A DNA stretch of 64,000 bases, from positions 12,754,501 to 12,818,500 of the forward strand of contig JAEOAD010000018.1 in the NCBI GenBank assembly GCA_036365145.1. Direction: 5' to 3'. Source of the DNA: Orientallactaga sibirica. Its lineage: Eukaryota; Chordata; Mammalia; Rodentia; Dipodidae. Below the pieces are notes generated by a model, which was not told the DNA's origin, did no database searches, and saw only the letters and a program-made list of their open reading frames with translations. Made by a program: the position numbers and the translations under genes. Shown in pieces: positions 47,601-53,628 of the stretch (position 1 is its first letter; each line of letters starts with the position of its first letter).

Positions 47601-49359
47601 TCATTAACCATGAGGAATAAGAGTGAGACAAACAAGTCTCCATCCCACTCCTCCCTAAGGCGCCATGAAGGATGTGGGAAAAGACAAAGCCTGAGGGAAA
47701 TCAAATCAGCTCAGCCAACTACAGGAGTCAATAATAAAGCAGGCAACATGGGAGGGGCACAAATGTCCCATCTGCAACCAGACTATTATTATTAGCGTAA
47801 AAATTATTAGGATGGTTCAGTGAAGTCAGAAGTCTTGAAAGAGCTCTGATAACGTAGGGGTACGCTGCCTGGCTGAAACAGAAAACCTCCTTTCTCCTCA
47901 CCCTCCACCAACATAGACCTAAGGAAACATCCCACACCTCCCCAGGTTCCCAAGCAGGTGGGTGGCAAGAAGGTGTGGTGTGCTGAAATGATTCAAAGAA
48001 AAGAGGAGGGGGGCTGGAGAAATGGCTTAGGTTAAGACGTCTGCCTGCGAAGCCAAAGGATCTCAGTTCGATTCTCCAGGACCCATGTAAGCCAGATGCA
48101 CAAGGGGCACATGCATCTGGAGTTTGTTTGCAGTGGCTGGAGGCCTTGGCATGCCCATTCTCTCTCTGTCAGCCTCTCTCTCTCTCTCTCTCTGCTTGCA
48201 AATAAATACATAATTTAAAAAAAAAAAAAACTGTGCCAGCATATTCTTGCACAAGACTTGAGCCAAAACAAAATCCTGAAACCTCTCTGGCCCAGAAGAC
48301 GCTTAGTGCAGGAGGCGGCAGCTGCAGCTGCTGCTTACTGAATTCTAGGAAGGTACCCGGGCGTCCAGGAGAGAAGGCGCATGTGCTAAATCCTGTGCAG
48401 AGGCTGGGGTCAAGAACCTGGCCACTGATCAGCTCTGGCCCCTTCGCCATCCTCTGGAAGTGGACACGACTGTACGAAGTGGCTGAAACAGTCTTTACTA
48501 AGCAAAGAAGCTGCGGGCAGCCCGGAGGCTGAGCCTTCAACCGTGAGGTCGGGCGAGGCTAAAGGGAACGCGGGTGGTGACCCCAACATGCTAACAGACA
48601 CATGTCGGGGATACACCTACGACCGCACCGATTACCTCATTAATCCTCACAAGCGGCCTCTGAGGTCAACACTACCATTATCACCGTTTTACTTTCGGGG
48701 AACCCGAGGTTGGCGGGCGTGGGCTGGTAACGGTGTAACCCAATCTAGAGCTTCTTGTGCCCAGTCCCCGCTCGCCCACCCACAGCTCTCTGCAGGCTCG
48801 GGGTTCTCTGGGATCCCGGGCCTGGCGCAGACTGAGGCCCGCACCGCACCCCCCCACGCCCCGGGCAGACCCAGGCCGGCACCGCACCCCCATTCCCAGG
48901 CCCCATTCCCACCCCCACGCCCCGGGCAGACCCAGGTCCGCACCGCACCCCCCACGCCCCGGGCAGACCCAGGCCCGCACCCCCCACGCCCCGGGCAGAC
49001 CCAGGCCTGCACCCCCATTCTCCGGGCAGACCCAGGCCCGCACCGCACCCCCACGTCCCGGGCAGACCCAGGCCCCGCACCCCCATTCCTCGGGCAGACC
49101 CAGGCCCGCACCCCCCATTCCCCGGGCAGACCCAGGCCCCGCACCGCGTGCTCGCAGACGCGTGCCCGTGCAGCTCCTGGGGGGCACAGGCCCGGCTCCG
49201 GCCCGCCGGCCCCCTCACAGCCCGGTCCCGGCACAGCCCCGCACCCTGCGGCCCGCCTACCCAGTTTCGGGCCCGGAAGGCCTGCACGCAGCGCGAGCCG
49301 AGCGCGCCCCTGCCGCCGTACACCAGCACCCGGCGCGCCTCGCCCGCCGCCGCCGCCAT
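24264..49359 (-). CDS. QDPR: Quinoid dihydropteridine reductase, complete gene, seven coding exons
   Basis: Cytosolic short-chain dehydrogenase/reductase that uses NADH to reduce quinonoid dihydrobiopterin to tetrahydrobiopterin, the cofactor of phenylalanine, tyrosine and tryptophan hydroxylases. Coding exons (minus strand): 49359-49261, 46094-46002, 40243-40147, 37543-37403, 31272-31164, 29628-29545, 24369-24264. They total 729 bases, 242 residues plus stop; the human enzyme has 244. Every intron starts GT and ends AG and all phases fit. Rossmann motif GGRGALG is at residues 15-21, a likely NAD-binding Asp at 39, and the catalytic YxxxK pair at Tyr148/Lys152. The C-terminus reads ELTPAYF. 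The N-terminal Ala run is two residues shorter than human. Residue 186 is Gln where human has Pro. The start has a good context (G at -3 and +4). The gene is divergent from CLRN2, as in human. Confidence 0.97.
24725..24945 (+). repeat. inverted repeat arm 1 in QDPR intron 6
   Basis: Reverse complement of 28444-28660 with many shared blocks: 'TTAGGACTTGGTCACATTGT', 'AGCAAAGCCAGGCTC', 'AATCAAGCTGCAAT', 'CTTAAAAGGTTGCAG'. It could be two copies of an unnamed dispersed repeat or a local inverted duplication. Confidence 0.8.
25330..26048 (+). mobile_element. LINE-1 3' UTR-like segment
   Basis: Same subfamily as 15856-16738. Ends in GTCAATAAAAAA. The 5' part (25340-25540) lies upstream of the shared block and is not matched elsewhere here. 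The 99-residue open frame at 25316-25615 is within the repeat. Confidence 0.55.
25935..26179 (+). repeat. tandem duplication of an L1-like 3' tail
   Basis: Unit 1 (25935-26048) and unit 2 (26049-26179) both run from 'AGACTAATT..AGAG' through 'GTGAAGGGGAAAGTGGG' and 'GGTTTATT' to GTCAATAAAAAA. Each ends with its own AATAAA. Unit 2 has extra GGGGAGGAGAGG and ATCATT repeats. Confidence 0.85.
26413..26562 (+). repeat. B1 SINE
   Basis: GCCGGGCGTGGTGGTGCATG to GACCCTACCTTGCAAAACC; its A tail leads into the TA microsatellite. Confidence 0.95.
26564..26673 (+). repeat. (TA)n/(TATG)n microsatellite
   Basis: About 110 bases of TA with CA/GT interruptions, ending in GTAT repeats; grown from the B1 tail. 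Open frames over it on both strands are artefacts. Confidence 0.97.
27108..27240 (+). repeat. tRNA-derived SINE with internal deletion
   Basis: 'GGGCTGGAGAGATAGCTTAG' and 'GGTTCAATTCCCCAAGATGG', then straight to 'GGAATTTATTTGCAGTGGCT'; the usual 'ACCCACGTAAGCC' segment is missing. Confidence 0.85.
28238..28440 (+). repeat. tRNA-derived SINE (B2-like)
   Basis: 'GGGCTGGAGAGATGGCTTAA' to 'AATAAGTAAATAAAATATTG' and poly(A). It abuts the inverted-repeat arm 2. Confidence 0.92.
28444..28660 (-). repeat. inverted repeat arm 2 in QDPR intron 6
   Basis: Partner of 24725-24945 in opposite orientation, about 3.5 kb away. Rough identity by eye is 80-85 percent. Confidence 0.8.
29155..29320 (-). repeat. 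probable MIR SINE, antisense
   Basis: 'TACTGAGCACATGCGAGG', 'GATACTGTGCCAAATACTGA' and 'CCCCATTACACAGGCAGGCA' follow antisense MIR order. Confidence 0.55.
29545..29628 (-). CDS. QDPR: QDPR coding exon 6
   Basis: 84 bases, residues 180 (part)-208 (part): [20 protein letters not shown], then TPLEFLV. Acceptor ..TTTTGCAG, donor GTGAGT. Residue 186 is Gln (codon CAG); human has Pro here. Confidence 0.96.
30447..30650 (+). repeat. tRNA-derived SINE (B2-like), older
   Basis: 'GGTTCGATTCCCCAGGACCC' and 'GGTGGTGCATGTGTTTGGAG', tail CAAATAAATAGTATTAAAA. Lies in QDPR intron 5 (29629-31163); the rest of that intron shows nothing recognisable. Confidence 0.85.
31164..31272 (-). CDS. QDPR: QDPR coding exon 5 (catalytic)
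   Basis: 109 bases, residues 144 (part)-180 (part). Carries the SDR active-site pair Tyr148 and Lys152 in [13 protein letters not shown], followed by [20 protein letters not shown]. Acceptor TTCTTTTCAG, donor GTAAGT. Confidence 0.97.
33437..33612 (+). mobile_element. MLT1-type LTR, 5' half (copy 1)
   Basis: 'GAATTCGTATGTTGAGATCC' and 'CCTACTACCTCAGAATGTG' begin an MLT1 LTR. The matching 3' half is present only after copy 2, so copy 1 is the truncated one. Confidence 0.7.
33613..33998 (+). repeat. nested SINEs: sense tRNA SINE split by an antisense one (copy 1)
   Basis: The sense element starts GGGGCTGGAGAGATGGCTCA (33613) and resumes at about 33894 (GTAAAGCCAGATGCACAAG). The antisense SINE occupies about 33682-33893. 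The sense copy is cut off by the duplication junction at 33998. Confidence 0.9.
33999..36155. repeat. tandem duplication in QDPR intron 4, copy 2
   Basis: Starts GCTGCCTTCCACAGCAC, as at 31843, and ends ..CTCATT before CTAATATTG. Net length 2157. Its right end runs on into the remainder of the SINE and LTR, so it keeps the ancestral right flank. Confidence 0.97.
35593..35768 (+). mobile_element. MLT1-type LTR, 5' half (copy 2)
   Basis: Same as 33437-33612. The 3' half resumes at 36466. Confidence 0.7.
35769..36216 (+). repeat. nested SINEs (copy 2), complete
   Basis: Sense tRNA SINE 35769-35837 and 36050-36216, interrupted by an antisense SINE. Here the sense copy has its full tail (CAAATAAAATAAATAAAAA). 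Confidence 0.9.
36231..36445 (+). repeat. tRNA-derived SINE (B2-like)
   Basis: 'GTTGGAGAGATGGCTTAGTG' to CAAATAAATAAATAAC. AGAGAAAATTTGG lies before it and AGAAAATTTGGACC after it, a likely target duplication. Confidence 0.92.
36466..36706 (+). mobile_element. MLT1-type LTR, 3' half
   Basis: 'CATCCTGGTCTTGGACATGT', 'CTGTTGTTTAAGCCACCCAA' and 'GGCATATCAGCTTCAGCCAA' are the MLT1 LTR 3' hallmarks. It completes the LTR begun at 35593. Confidence 0.75.
36925..37070 (-). repeat. MIR SINE, antisense
   Basis: 'CTACCATGTGGCAGGCACTA', 'GTTTTACAATTAAAGAAACT' and 'GTGATTCAGTGAGAG' follow the antisense MIR pattern. Confidence 0.6.
37403..37543 (-). CDS. QDPR: QDPR coding exon 4
   Basis: 141 bases, residues 97 (part)-144 (part): [20 protein letters not shown], then [20 protein letters not shown] and ALDGTPG. 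The acceptor is preceded by an all-C tract on the transcript strand (the plus strand shows a run of 12 G). The open frame on the opposite strand (37276-37797) is a shadow. Confidence 0.97.
37937..38186 (+). repeat. tRNA-derived SINE, long subfamily
   Basis: Contains the extra 'CATGCAATGCCAGGCATGCC' block; tail is poly(A) after a CT run. Confidence 0.9.
38187..39125. other. QDPR intron 3 sequence, nothing recognised
   Basis: Part of intron 3 (37544-40146). A short degenerate repeat built on 'ATGTCATATGGAG' lies at 38917-38998. Confidence 0.5.
39129..39260 (+). repeat. B1 SINE, 5'-truncated, with GAAA tail
   Basis: 'GAGGTAGGAGGATCACTGTG' to 'GAGACTCTACCTC', followed by a GAAA microsatellite. 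Confidence 0.9.
39343..39705 (+). mobile_element. LTR-like repeat (MaLR-type)
   Basis: 'ATATGTTTTGAATCTTGGTC', 'GCCTTTGGGAGGTGGAG', 'GAACTGTAAACTGAAATAAA' and 'GTGTTTTGTCTCAGCAACGA' give the usual LTR order with an AATAAA near the 3' end. Confidence 0.55.
39760..39917 (+). repeat. B1 SINE
   Basis: 'GCCGGGTATGGTGGCATGTA' to 'GATACCCTACCTTG' and poly(A). Confidence 0.95.
40147..40243 (-). CDS. QDPR: QDPR coding exon 3
   Basis: 97 bases, residues 65-97 (part): [20 protein letters not shown] then [12 protein letters not shown]. The CVAGGWAGG stretch lies in the nucleotide-binding core. Donor GTAAGT. Human has E where DEK has D. Confidence 0.97.
40637..40832 (+). repeat. tRNA-derived SINE, head degraded
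   Basis: 'GACTCAGCAGTTAAAGATGT' and 'GGTTCAATTCCCCAGTACCC', then a CT microsatellite and ATAAAATATTT. Confidence 0.85.
40853..41046 (+). repeat. tRNA-derived SINE (B2-like)
   Basis: 'GCTGGTGAGATGGCTTAGTG' to CAAATAAATAAATAATAATAAA. Directly followed by an antisense B1. Confidence 0.92.
41048..41192 (-). repeat. B1 SINE, antisense
   Basis: 'GAGATAGAGTCTCGCTCTAG' to 'CATGCACCACCACACCCAGC'. Confidence 0.95.
41707..41885 (-). repeat. B1 SINE, antisense, with (GTTT)n tail
   Basis: (GTTT)n at 41716-41752 is the expanded tail; the body runs from 'AAGGTAGGTCTCACTCTAGG' to 'GTGTGCCACCATATCCAG'. Confidence 0.92.
42402..42570 (+). repeat. B1 SINE with (AAAC)n tail
   Basis: Nearly intact: GCCGGGCGTGGTGGCACACG to GAGACCCTAACTCGG, then an AAAC repeat. 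Confidence 0.95.
42738..42905 (+). repeat. MIR SINE
   Basis: 'CCTACCTGTTTGACCTTGGA' and 'ACAAGGTAAATAACATTAGA' match the MIR core. Confidence 0.6.
43077..43300 (+). repeat. tRNA-derived SINE, diverged
   Basis: 'GAGGGCTGAAGAGATGACTT' to 'CACTCTAAAATAAAAAAAT'; contains part of the long-subfamily middle block. Confidence 0.85.
43625..43790 (+). repeat. probable MIR SINE
   Basis: 'CACTGGCCTGTCACTTAGTG' and 'CCAGCTATAAAATGGGACAC' fit MIR. Confidence 0.5.
44297..44495 (+). repeat. tRNA-derived SINE (B2-like)
   Basis: 'GGGCTGAACAGATGGCTTAG' to 'TTGCAAATAAAAATATAAA'. Lies in QDPR intron 2 (40244-46001). Confidence 0.9.
44780..44905 (-). repeat. possible MIR SINE, antisense
   Basis: 'CACCTTAGAGATGAAATGAG' and 'GGCCAAGCAGCCAGGATCAG' resemble antisense MIR. 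Confidence 0.4.
45049..45293 (-). repeat. B1-like plus ID-like composite, antisense (B4-type)
   Basis: An old antisense B1 body (45049-45170) is followed by 'GTGCTGGGAATCAAACCCAA', an antisense ID head. Confidence 0.55.
45359..45905 (+). mobile_element. MaLR-like solo LTR, split by a SINE
   Basis: Starts TGTGGTGGTTTGAATGTGAA. 'CTGTAAACCTGAAATAAGCC' and 'GTTTGTCCTAGCAACACAAA' mark the 3' end. Same broad family as 5854-6230 and 19001-19356. Confidence 0.65.
45410..45633 (-). repeat. tRNA-derived SINE, antisense, 14-base TSD
   Basis: CTGAAGTATTTTTC is repeated exactly at 45396-45409 and 45634-45647. Inserted into the LTR. Confidence 0.95.
46002..46094 (-). CDS. QDPR: QDPR coding exon 2
   Basis: 93 bases, residues 34-64: [20 protein letters not shown] then [11 protein letters not shown]. 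Asp39 sits at the end of the second beta strand, where NADH-preferring SDR enzymes hold the adenosine ribose. Donor GTAATC, acceptor ..ACGCCAG. Confidence 0.97.
46264..46665 (+). mobile_element. ERVL-like LTR repeat
   Basis: 'TGATTGCCAACTTGACAGGA', 'AGAGGACCCACCTTAACTG', 'GGGTCCTGCAACGTATAAAA', 'GGGCTGAAATAAACCCTTCC' and 'GTATTTTGTCCCAGCAAG' give a full LTR layout. The antisense copy is at 8657-9033. I cannot give the exact family name. Confidence 0.55.
46738..46886 (-). repeat. B1 SINE, antisense
   Basis: 'GAGGTAGGGTCTCACTCTAG' to 'CATGTGCCACCACACCCAGC'. Lies in QDPR intron 1 (46095-49260). Confidence 0.95.
46887..48008. other. QDPR intron 1 sequence, largely unclassified
   Basis: A weak MIR-like stretch is possible near 47390-47500. 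No exon or RNA gene seen. Confidence 0.4.
48009..48232 (+). repeat. tRNA-derived SINE (B2-like)
   Basis: 'GGGGGCTGGAGAAATGGCTT' to 'TTGCAAATAAATACATAATT' and poly(A). Confidence 0.92.
48838..49147. repeat. GC-rich minisatellite, eight units, in QDPR intron 1
   Basis: The core GGGCAGACCCAGG begins at 48863, 48924 (here with GGT following), 48961, 48993, 49024, 49060, 49092 and 49124. Spacings are 61, 37, 32, 31, 36, 32 and 32 bases. On the QDPR transcript strand each unit carries several runs of three or more G separated by about three bases. Confidence 0.95.
49261..49359 (-). CDS. QDPR: QDPR coding exon 1
   Basis: 99 bases, residues 1-33: [20 protein letters not shown] then [13 protein letters not shown]. 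Starts the Rossmann fold; GGRGALG binds the dinucleotide phosphate. Donor GTAGGC is slightly off consensus. ATG chosen because it gives the family N-terminus and sits in a strong context. Confidence 0.97.
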
Positions 49360-49560
49360 GCCGCCGCCCGAGCCCGGAGAGCCCCACGCCGCAGGACGCA
49401 GCCCTCCACCCTGCTACCTCGACGCCACGCCCACGGCCCTCGCCACGCCCACGGCCCTCTCCACGCCCACGGCCCCGAGCGAGGGGTCATTGCAAAGCCT
49501 CCCGCCCGCCAGGAAGCCCGATAGGAGCCGCGGCACCGGAACGCAGTGGTGGACACGCGT
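49360..49560 (-). promoter_or_regulatory. QDPR: QDPR 5' UTR and core promoter region
   Basis: CpG-rich, TATA-less. Holds three 18-base tandem repeats at 49423-49440, 49441-49458 and 49459-49476, whose minus strand carries GGGCGTGG, the type of GC/GT box bound by Sp/KLF factors. The transcription start cannot be fixed from sequence alone. Confidence 0.6.
49423..49476 (-). repeat. 3 x 18-base promoter repeat
   Basis: The first two units are identical; the third differs at two positions. About 64-117 bases upstream of the QDPR ATG. Confidence 0.95.
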
Positions 49561-49926
49561 TGCAGACGCAAGGCAAATCACCAAAAATATATTTTTGCCC
49601 CAGATGACAGTAATCTGCTTGATCTGTTTCAAAGTTGTGTGACCTAAGCAATTCCTCAGTTGCCTCGTGCCTCAGTTTCCTCACTAGTGGAAAAAACTGT
49701 CCTAGAGTTAAGGAAGGGTTGTAAAAAGTAACACCAGGACACAGATCGCAGTGTGTGGCGAAGTAGGAGGAGTTTGATAGCTACCAAGTGATCATTGCGA
49801 GTACTTGTTTAACAGTACTTCTGGCTCGTAAAGACACTGAGTCTCTTAGCAATTGTGAGTGCCTGGCCTCGCATTTTAGCAGGCCAGAGACAATGAAATA
49901 TCTATTTGGGAACATATTTAAAAATA

Positions 49927-50067
49927 AAACTTTAATCCCAGCACTTGGGAGACAGAGGTAGGAAGATTGCTGTGAACTTGAGGCCATTCTGAGAATACAT
50001 AGTGAATTCCAGGTCAGTCTGGGCTAGTGAGACCCTACCTTGAAAAACCAAAAGAAAAAAAAAAAAA
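49927..50067 (+). repeat. B1 SINE, 5'-truncated
   Basis: Starts within 'ACTTTAATCCCAGCACTTGG', ends 'GAGACCCTACCTTGAAAAAC' and poly(A). Confidence 0.92.
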
Positions 50068-50520
50068 TTCCAAGACAATGGTATAAAATTTATCATGTAC
50101 TGTAGTTTAAATGTTTACACACCCCAGATTTAATGTTCTTAAAGAATGCTGTTGAAAATTATTGTAAGGTTTCACATATTATGCGTGCACATGGTGCAAC
50201 GGGTCCATTTGGTAGGGGCACGAGTTTAGCTGTGTTCAGTCTTAGGCTCATCTTTGCATCTTTGTGGCTACATGTAAGAAGCAACAAGAAAATCCGAGAC
50301 CCACATTTGAGGCCCAGTGATGTTAGACATCCTGGCCACCAATCCTGGCATTTACCCCCCACAGGTTAGTTGTTAGCCAGAGTTTACCTTCAGCACTGGA
50401 GATATTTCTGACCAGGGATTTGTAATCCAGGGCTACCCTGTGCTTTGCAGAATAGTCACAGCACCGCTGGGCTCTATTTGTTGGACCCTGCCCCAGTTGT
50501 AATGATCAAAAGTATCTTTG

Positions 50521-50660
50521 TGGGAGCCTGGTGGCACAGGTCTGTAAACCCCAGCTACTAAGAAGGCAGAGACAGTAAGATCATAAACTCAAGGCCCGCT
50601 TGGACTACAGAGTGAGTTCAAGTATAGCCCCAAAACTTCGTGAGACCCTGAATCAAAATA
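50521..50660 (+). repeat. old B1-like SINE
   Basis: 'GAGCCTGGTGGCACAGGTCT' and 'GTGAGACCCTGAATC' mark a diverged B1-type monomer. Confidence 0.6.
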
Positions 50661-50675
50661 AAAAGTAAAATGAGA

Positions 50676-50760
50676 ACTGGGGATTTAACTCAATGGTAGA
50701 ATGCTTACCTAACATGTGCAAGGCCTTAGGTTTAATCCCCAGTACCAAAAAAAAAAAATA
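50676..50760 (+). repeat. ID SINE
   Basis: 'GGGGATTTAACTCAATGGTA' and 'TTTAATCCCCAGTACC' plus poly(A) match ID. Confidence 0.8.
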
Positions 50761-50999
50761 GGTATTACCAAATATGCCCTGAGGGGCAAAAGTTAGCTTT
50801 GGTTGAGAACCAGCAGCTGATAACAACATCCAGTCATCCCTGTGCACCTCCAGCCCACACACAGCTGCAACTAGCACCAGATAAGGCATGCAGAGCTACC
50901 TCAGTAGAGAGCTGGAAGAAGCCCACAGCACACTGCATTGTCAGAGCTGCATTATCAGAAACAGAATTCTGAAAGGCCAGATGCAGAGGAAAGGCCCCT

Positions 51000-51165
51000 T
51001 GTTTAATGCACTCCACATGCCAGGCACTGTGCCAAGTGATCTCAGTGGGCTAGTTCACTTTACTGCACCCAACAATAGGGAAAAATAAAACAAAACCGAG
51101 GCATGGGTGTTCAGGTACCTGACCAAGACAGCTTAAGCACTGAATCTAGGTCCTCAATAGCTGGG
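51000..51165 (-). repeat. MIR SINE, antisense
   Basis: 'CACATGCCAGGCACTGTGCC' is the antisense MIR 3' motif. Old and diverged. Confidence 0.6.
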
Positions 51166-51926
51166 GTTCCTGTTAACCACACCTCCCTTTAGCTTGTTAA
51201 GACTCAGTCAAAAGGTCTTTTAGAATGTCTCTAAAAATAATTGCATACCCCCAAAATATCTAATGTTGACATAGGTATATCATTTAGGCCAGAAATGTAA
51301 CTCCAAGTCATTACATCCATTCTGTTCTGAAAGCATGCTTAATGGCAAAATAGTTATCTGTTAATATACAAAGTAGTCTTAAAGGCCTTTGATATGCATT
51401 GTGTCATAATATTACCAGATAAACATTTGCTACTTCAAGGTCATTGTGATGAAAATGAGCTGTTGCATTCCCAGCTCAAGTGCTGATATCTGCTTGGTCC
51501 ATGAGAGGAACAGTGTGTACCGCCAAGGGTTGCTGGAGCATCAGAGATGGGTTAACACACACTAAAACCCTTTGTACCTGGCACAGCTCCACATAAGCTG
51601 CAGAAATATTTGGGTTTTGGGGGTGTTTTGTTTTGTTTTTAATTTCCATTATTGGGAAACCATTGCAGAGAGCCCCTTCATGAGAATGGATTATGCCATT
51701 TCTAGACAATGCCCTTCTCTCTGTTCAGCTCTGGCCTAGAAAGATTCCCAAGGTTCCTACTGGTGAACAATGAAAGTTCCACCAGCCTCTACACAGCTTT
51801 GTGACCACATAAGAAATTTTACTGTGCTACCACTGCTCCCTGAAAGTATTCACAAAGTGGCTGTTGCCAGTCTCATGTGACATTAAGTTGATATTCAGCA
51901 AAACAGTGAAAGTCAAAAAAAATTAT
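51166..51926. other. QDPR-CLRN2 intergenic sequence, nothing recognised
   Basis: No conserved motif I can name. 50068-50520 is likewise unassigned. Confidence 0.5.
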
Positions 51927-52160
51927 GGGCTGGAGAGATGGCTTAGCGGTTAAGGTGTTTGTCTGCAAAGCCAAAGCACCCAGATTCAATTCCCCAAGAC
52001 CCACATATGCCAAATGCACAAGGTAGAACATGCGTCTAGAGTTTGTTTACAGTGGCTGAAGGCCCTGGTGAGCCCATTCTCCCATTCTCTCTCTCTTTCT
52101 CTTCTCTCTCTCTCTTTCTCTTCTCTCTCTCTCTCTATCTCTCAAATAAAATAAAATATT
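51927..52160 (+). repeat. tRNA-derived SINE (B2-like), SINE cluster unit 1
   Basis: 'GGGCTGGAGAGATGGCTTAG' to 'CTCAAATAAAATAAAATATT'. Preceded by GAAAGTCAAAAA. Confidence 0.92.
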
Positions 52161-52383
52161 TTTTAATTTTAAATTTTATTTATTTATGTATTTGCAAGCA
52201 GAGAGAGCTAGAAGAGAGATAGGCAGAGAGAATGAGCATGCCAGAACCTCCATCCACTGCAAACAGACTCCAGGTGTGTGTGCCACTTTGGGCATCTGGC
52301 TCTACATGGATACTGGGGAACTGAACTCTCTGGTCCTTAGGCTCTGGAGAAGTGCCTTAACCACTGAGCAACCTCTCCAGCCT
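52161..52383 (-). repeat. tRNA-derived SINE, antisense, SINE cluster unit 2
   Basis: 'TTTATTTATTTATGTATTTG' to 'GAGCAACCTCTCCAGCCTG'; joined tail-to-tail with unit 1 and followed by a repeat of GAAAGTCAAAAA. Confidence 0.92.
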
Positions 52384-52395
52384 GAAAGTCAAAAA

Positions 52396-52669
52396 TTTTT
52401 AAATATTTTATTTTTATTTATTTCTTTGAGAGAGAGATACAGAAATAGGCAGGGGGAGAGAGAGAGATCTTTGAGAGAGAGATACAGAAATAGGCAGGGG
52501 GGAGAGAGAGAGAGAGAGAATGGGCACTCCAGGGCCTCCAGCCACTGCAAATGAACTCCAGATGCATGTGCCCCCTTGTGCATCAGGCTTACATGGGTCC
52601 TGGGGAGGCGAACCTGGGTCCTTTGGCTTTGCAGGCAAGCGCCTTAACCACTAAGCCATCTCTCCAGCC
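52396..52669 (-). repeat. tRNA-derived SINE, antisense, SINE cluster unit 3, with inner duplication
   Basis: Ends CCATCTCTCCAGCC before another AAAGTCAAAAATTTT. A block of about 45 bases (CTTTGAGAGAGAGATACAGA, AATAGGCAGGGG) occurs twice at 52424-52511. Confidence 0.92.
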
Positions 52670-52767
52670 AAAAGTCAAAAATTTTAAAGCCACAGTATAA
52701 AATTCATTCCTAGGGTCTAGCGATTAAAAGAGAAAGAGTCATAGTTCTCTTTTAGAAGAGAACTTTT

Positions 52768-52882
52768 TAGTCAGGCATGAGATTCATGTTTGTAACCACA
52801 GCACTCAGAAGGCTAAGGTAGCAGGATTGTGAATTCTAGGTCAGCTGAGACACATAGCAAGACCCTATTTCAAAAAGAAAAT
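52768..52882 (+). repeat. old B1-like SINE
   Basis: 'GTCAGGCATGAGATTCATGT', 'AACCACAGCACTCAGAAGGC' and 'GCAAGACCCTATTTC'. Confidence 0.6.
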
Positions 52883-53628
52883 GAAAAGAACCCTTTTCTG
52901 GCCTGTGTCAGATGTCTTGGAAAGGTGGAAGTGGGGGATAGTATTGGGGTACAGGCTGCCCCAGCAGTCATTGCAAATATTCATGTTGCAAGTTCATCCA
53001 GTGATAAATCCATAAATTCCCCAATTTAAACAATCAAAGCCCTAAGAACCAGGATCATTTCATGGTATTGGTAACAGTTCTGAGGCTCCTGACAGCAGTG
53101 ACATTTTAGAGAAAGAAATGCCAGGGCACGCCTGAACAATATCGACATTTGATACTGTGCATTGTTGGCAATATATAAGTGTTAATGGCTTCATTTCTGT
53201 TTTGCTTCTACAGGATACATTTTGAGACTGGTTTGCATCTCTTTTTCACCAGGTCTACTTGGTTTTGCTTGTTAATAACTCTGGTCATTGAGGATCCACA
53301 GCAAGGTTTCTTAAATACTTGAACGGTGGAACAATTAAACCTTCTGCTGAAACACTAGTCTAGGGGACATATAGGGTTACTTCCTTTGGTAACACACTCC
53401 ACCACACAGTCAGGGGAAGATTGTCTCTGCACAGGCTCCGGATGTGGGGATAGTAAACACAGGCTGCAGAGGCATGCAATGACGGAGGATCAAGAAATGG
53501 ACTGGAAATCTAGAACTGGTGTGTTTGCAAGCGCTGGACTTAAAGCAGGGTGTTGCTGAATGTCCAAAAGATATCATCGACCCCTGCTAATTGCCTGGAG
53601 TCCTGAAGGATGAGCTGTACTCACTAGT
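52883..53628 (+). promoter_or_regulatory. CLRN2: CLRN2 upstream region and probable 5' UTR
   Basis: Non-repetitive sequence before the CLRN2 ATG. I see no TATA box or CpG island, in line with a tissue-restricted gene. The last 20 bases hold a five-codon uORF (53610-53627). The transcription start is not determined. Confidence 0.4.
53610..53627 (+). promoter_or_regulatory. minimal uORF next to the CLRN2 start
   Basis: ATG AGC TGT ACT CAC TAG, then one T, then the CLRN2 ATG. Both start codons have A at -3. If transcribed, ribosomes would meet this uORF first and finish it right beside the main start. Confidence 0.6.

Larger units (their letters stand above)
48540..49560. promoter_or_regulatory. 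QDPR: CpG island over the QDPR 5' end
   Basis: Strongly GC- and CpG-rich compared with the AT-rich surroundings. Covers the start of intron 1, exon 1 and the upstream promoter. Typical for a housekeeping gene; no TATA box seen near the expected start. The long open frames on both strands here reflect the lack of AT-rich stop codons. Confidence 0.85.

Noticed and set aside
48838..49147. Regular repeats that could suggest a CRISPR-like array
   Set aside because: Units run into each other with no distinct spacers, and the genome is mammalian. It is a minisatellite.
48543..49607. 354-codon open frame on the plus strand, and long frames on both strands (for example 48689-49387 and 48757-49524)
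   Set aside because: They cover the GC minisatellite and the antisense of QDPR exon 1. Several frames are open at once because the region lacks AT-rich stop codons. The proteins are Pro/Arg/Ala- or Gly-rich low-complexity translations. Only the 49359-49261 part is a real exon.
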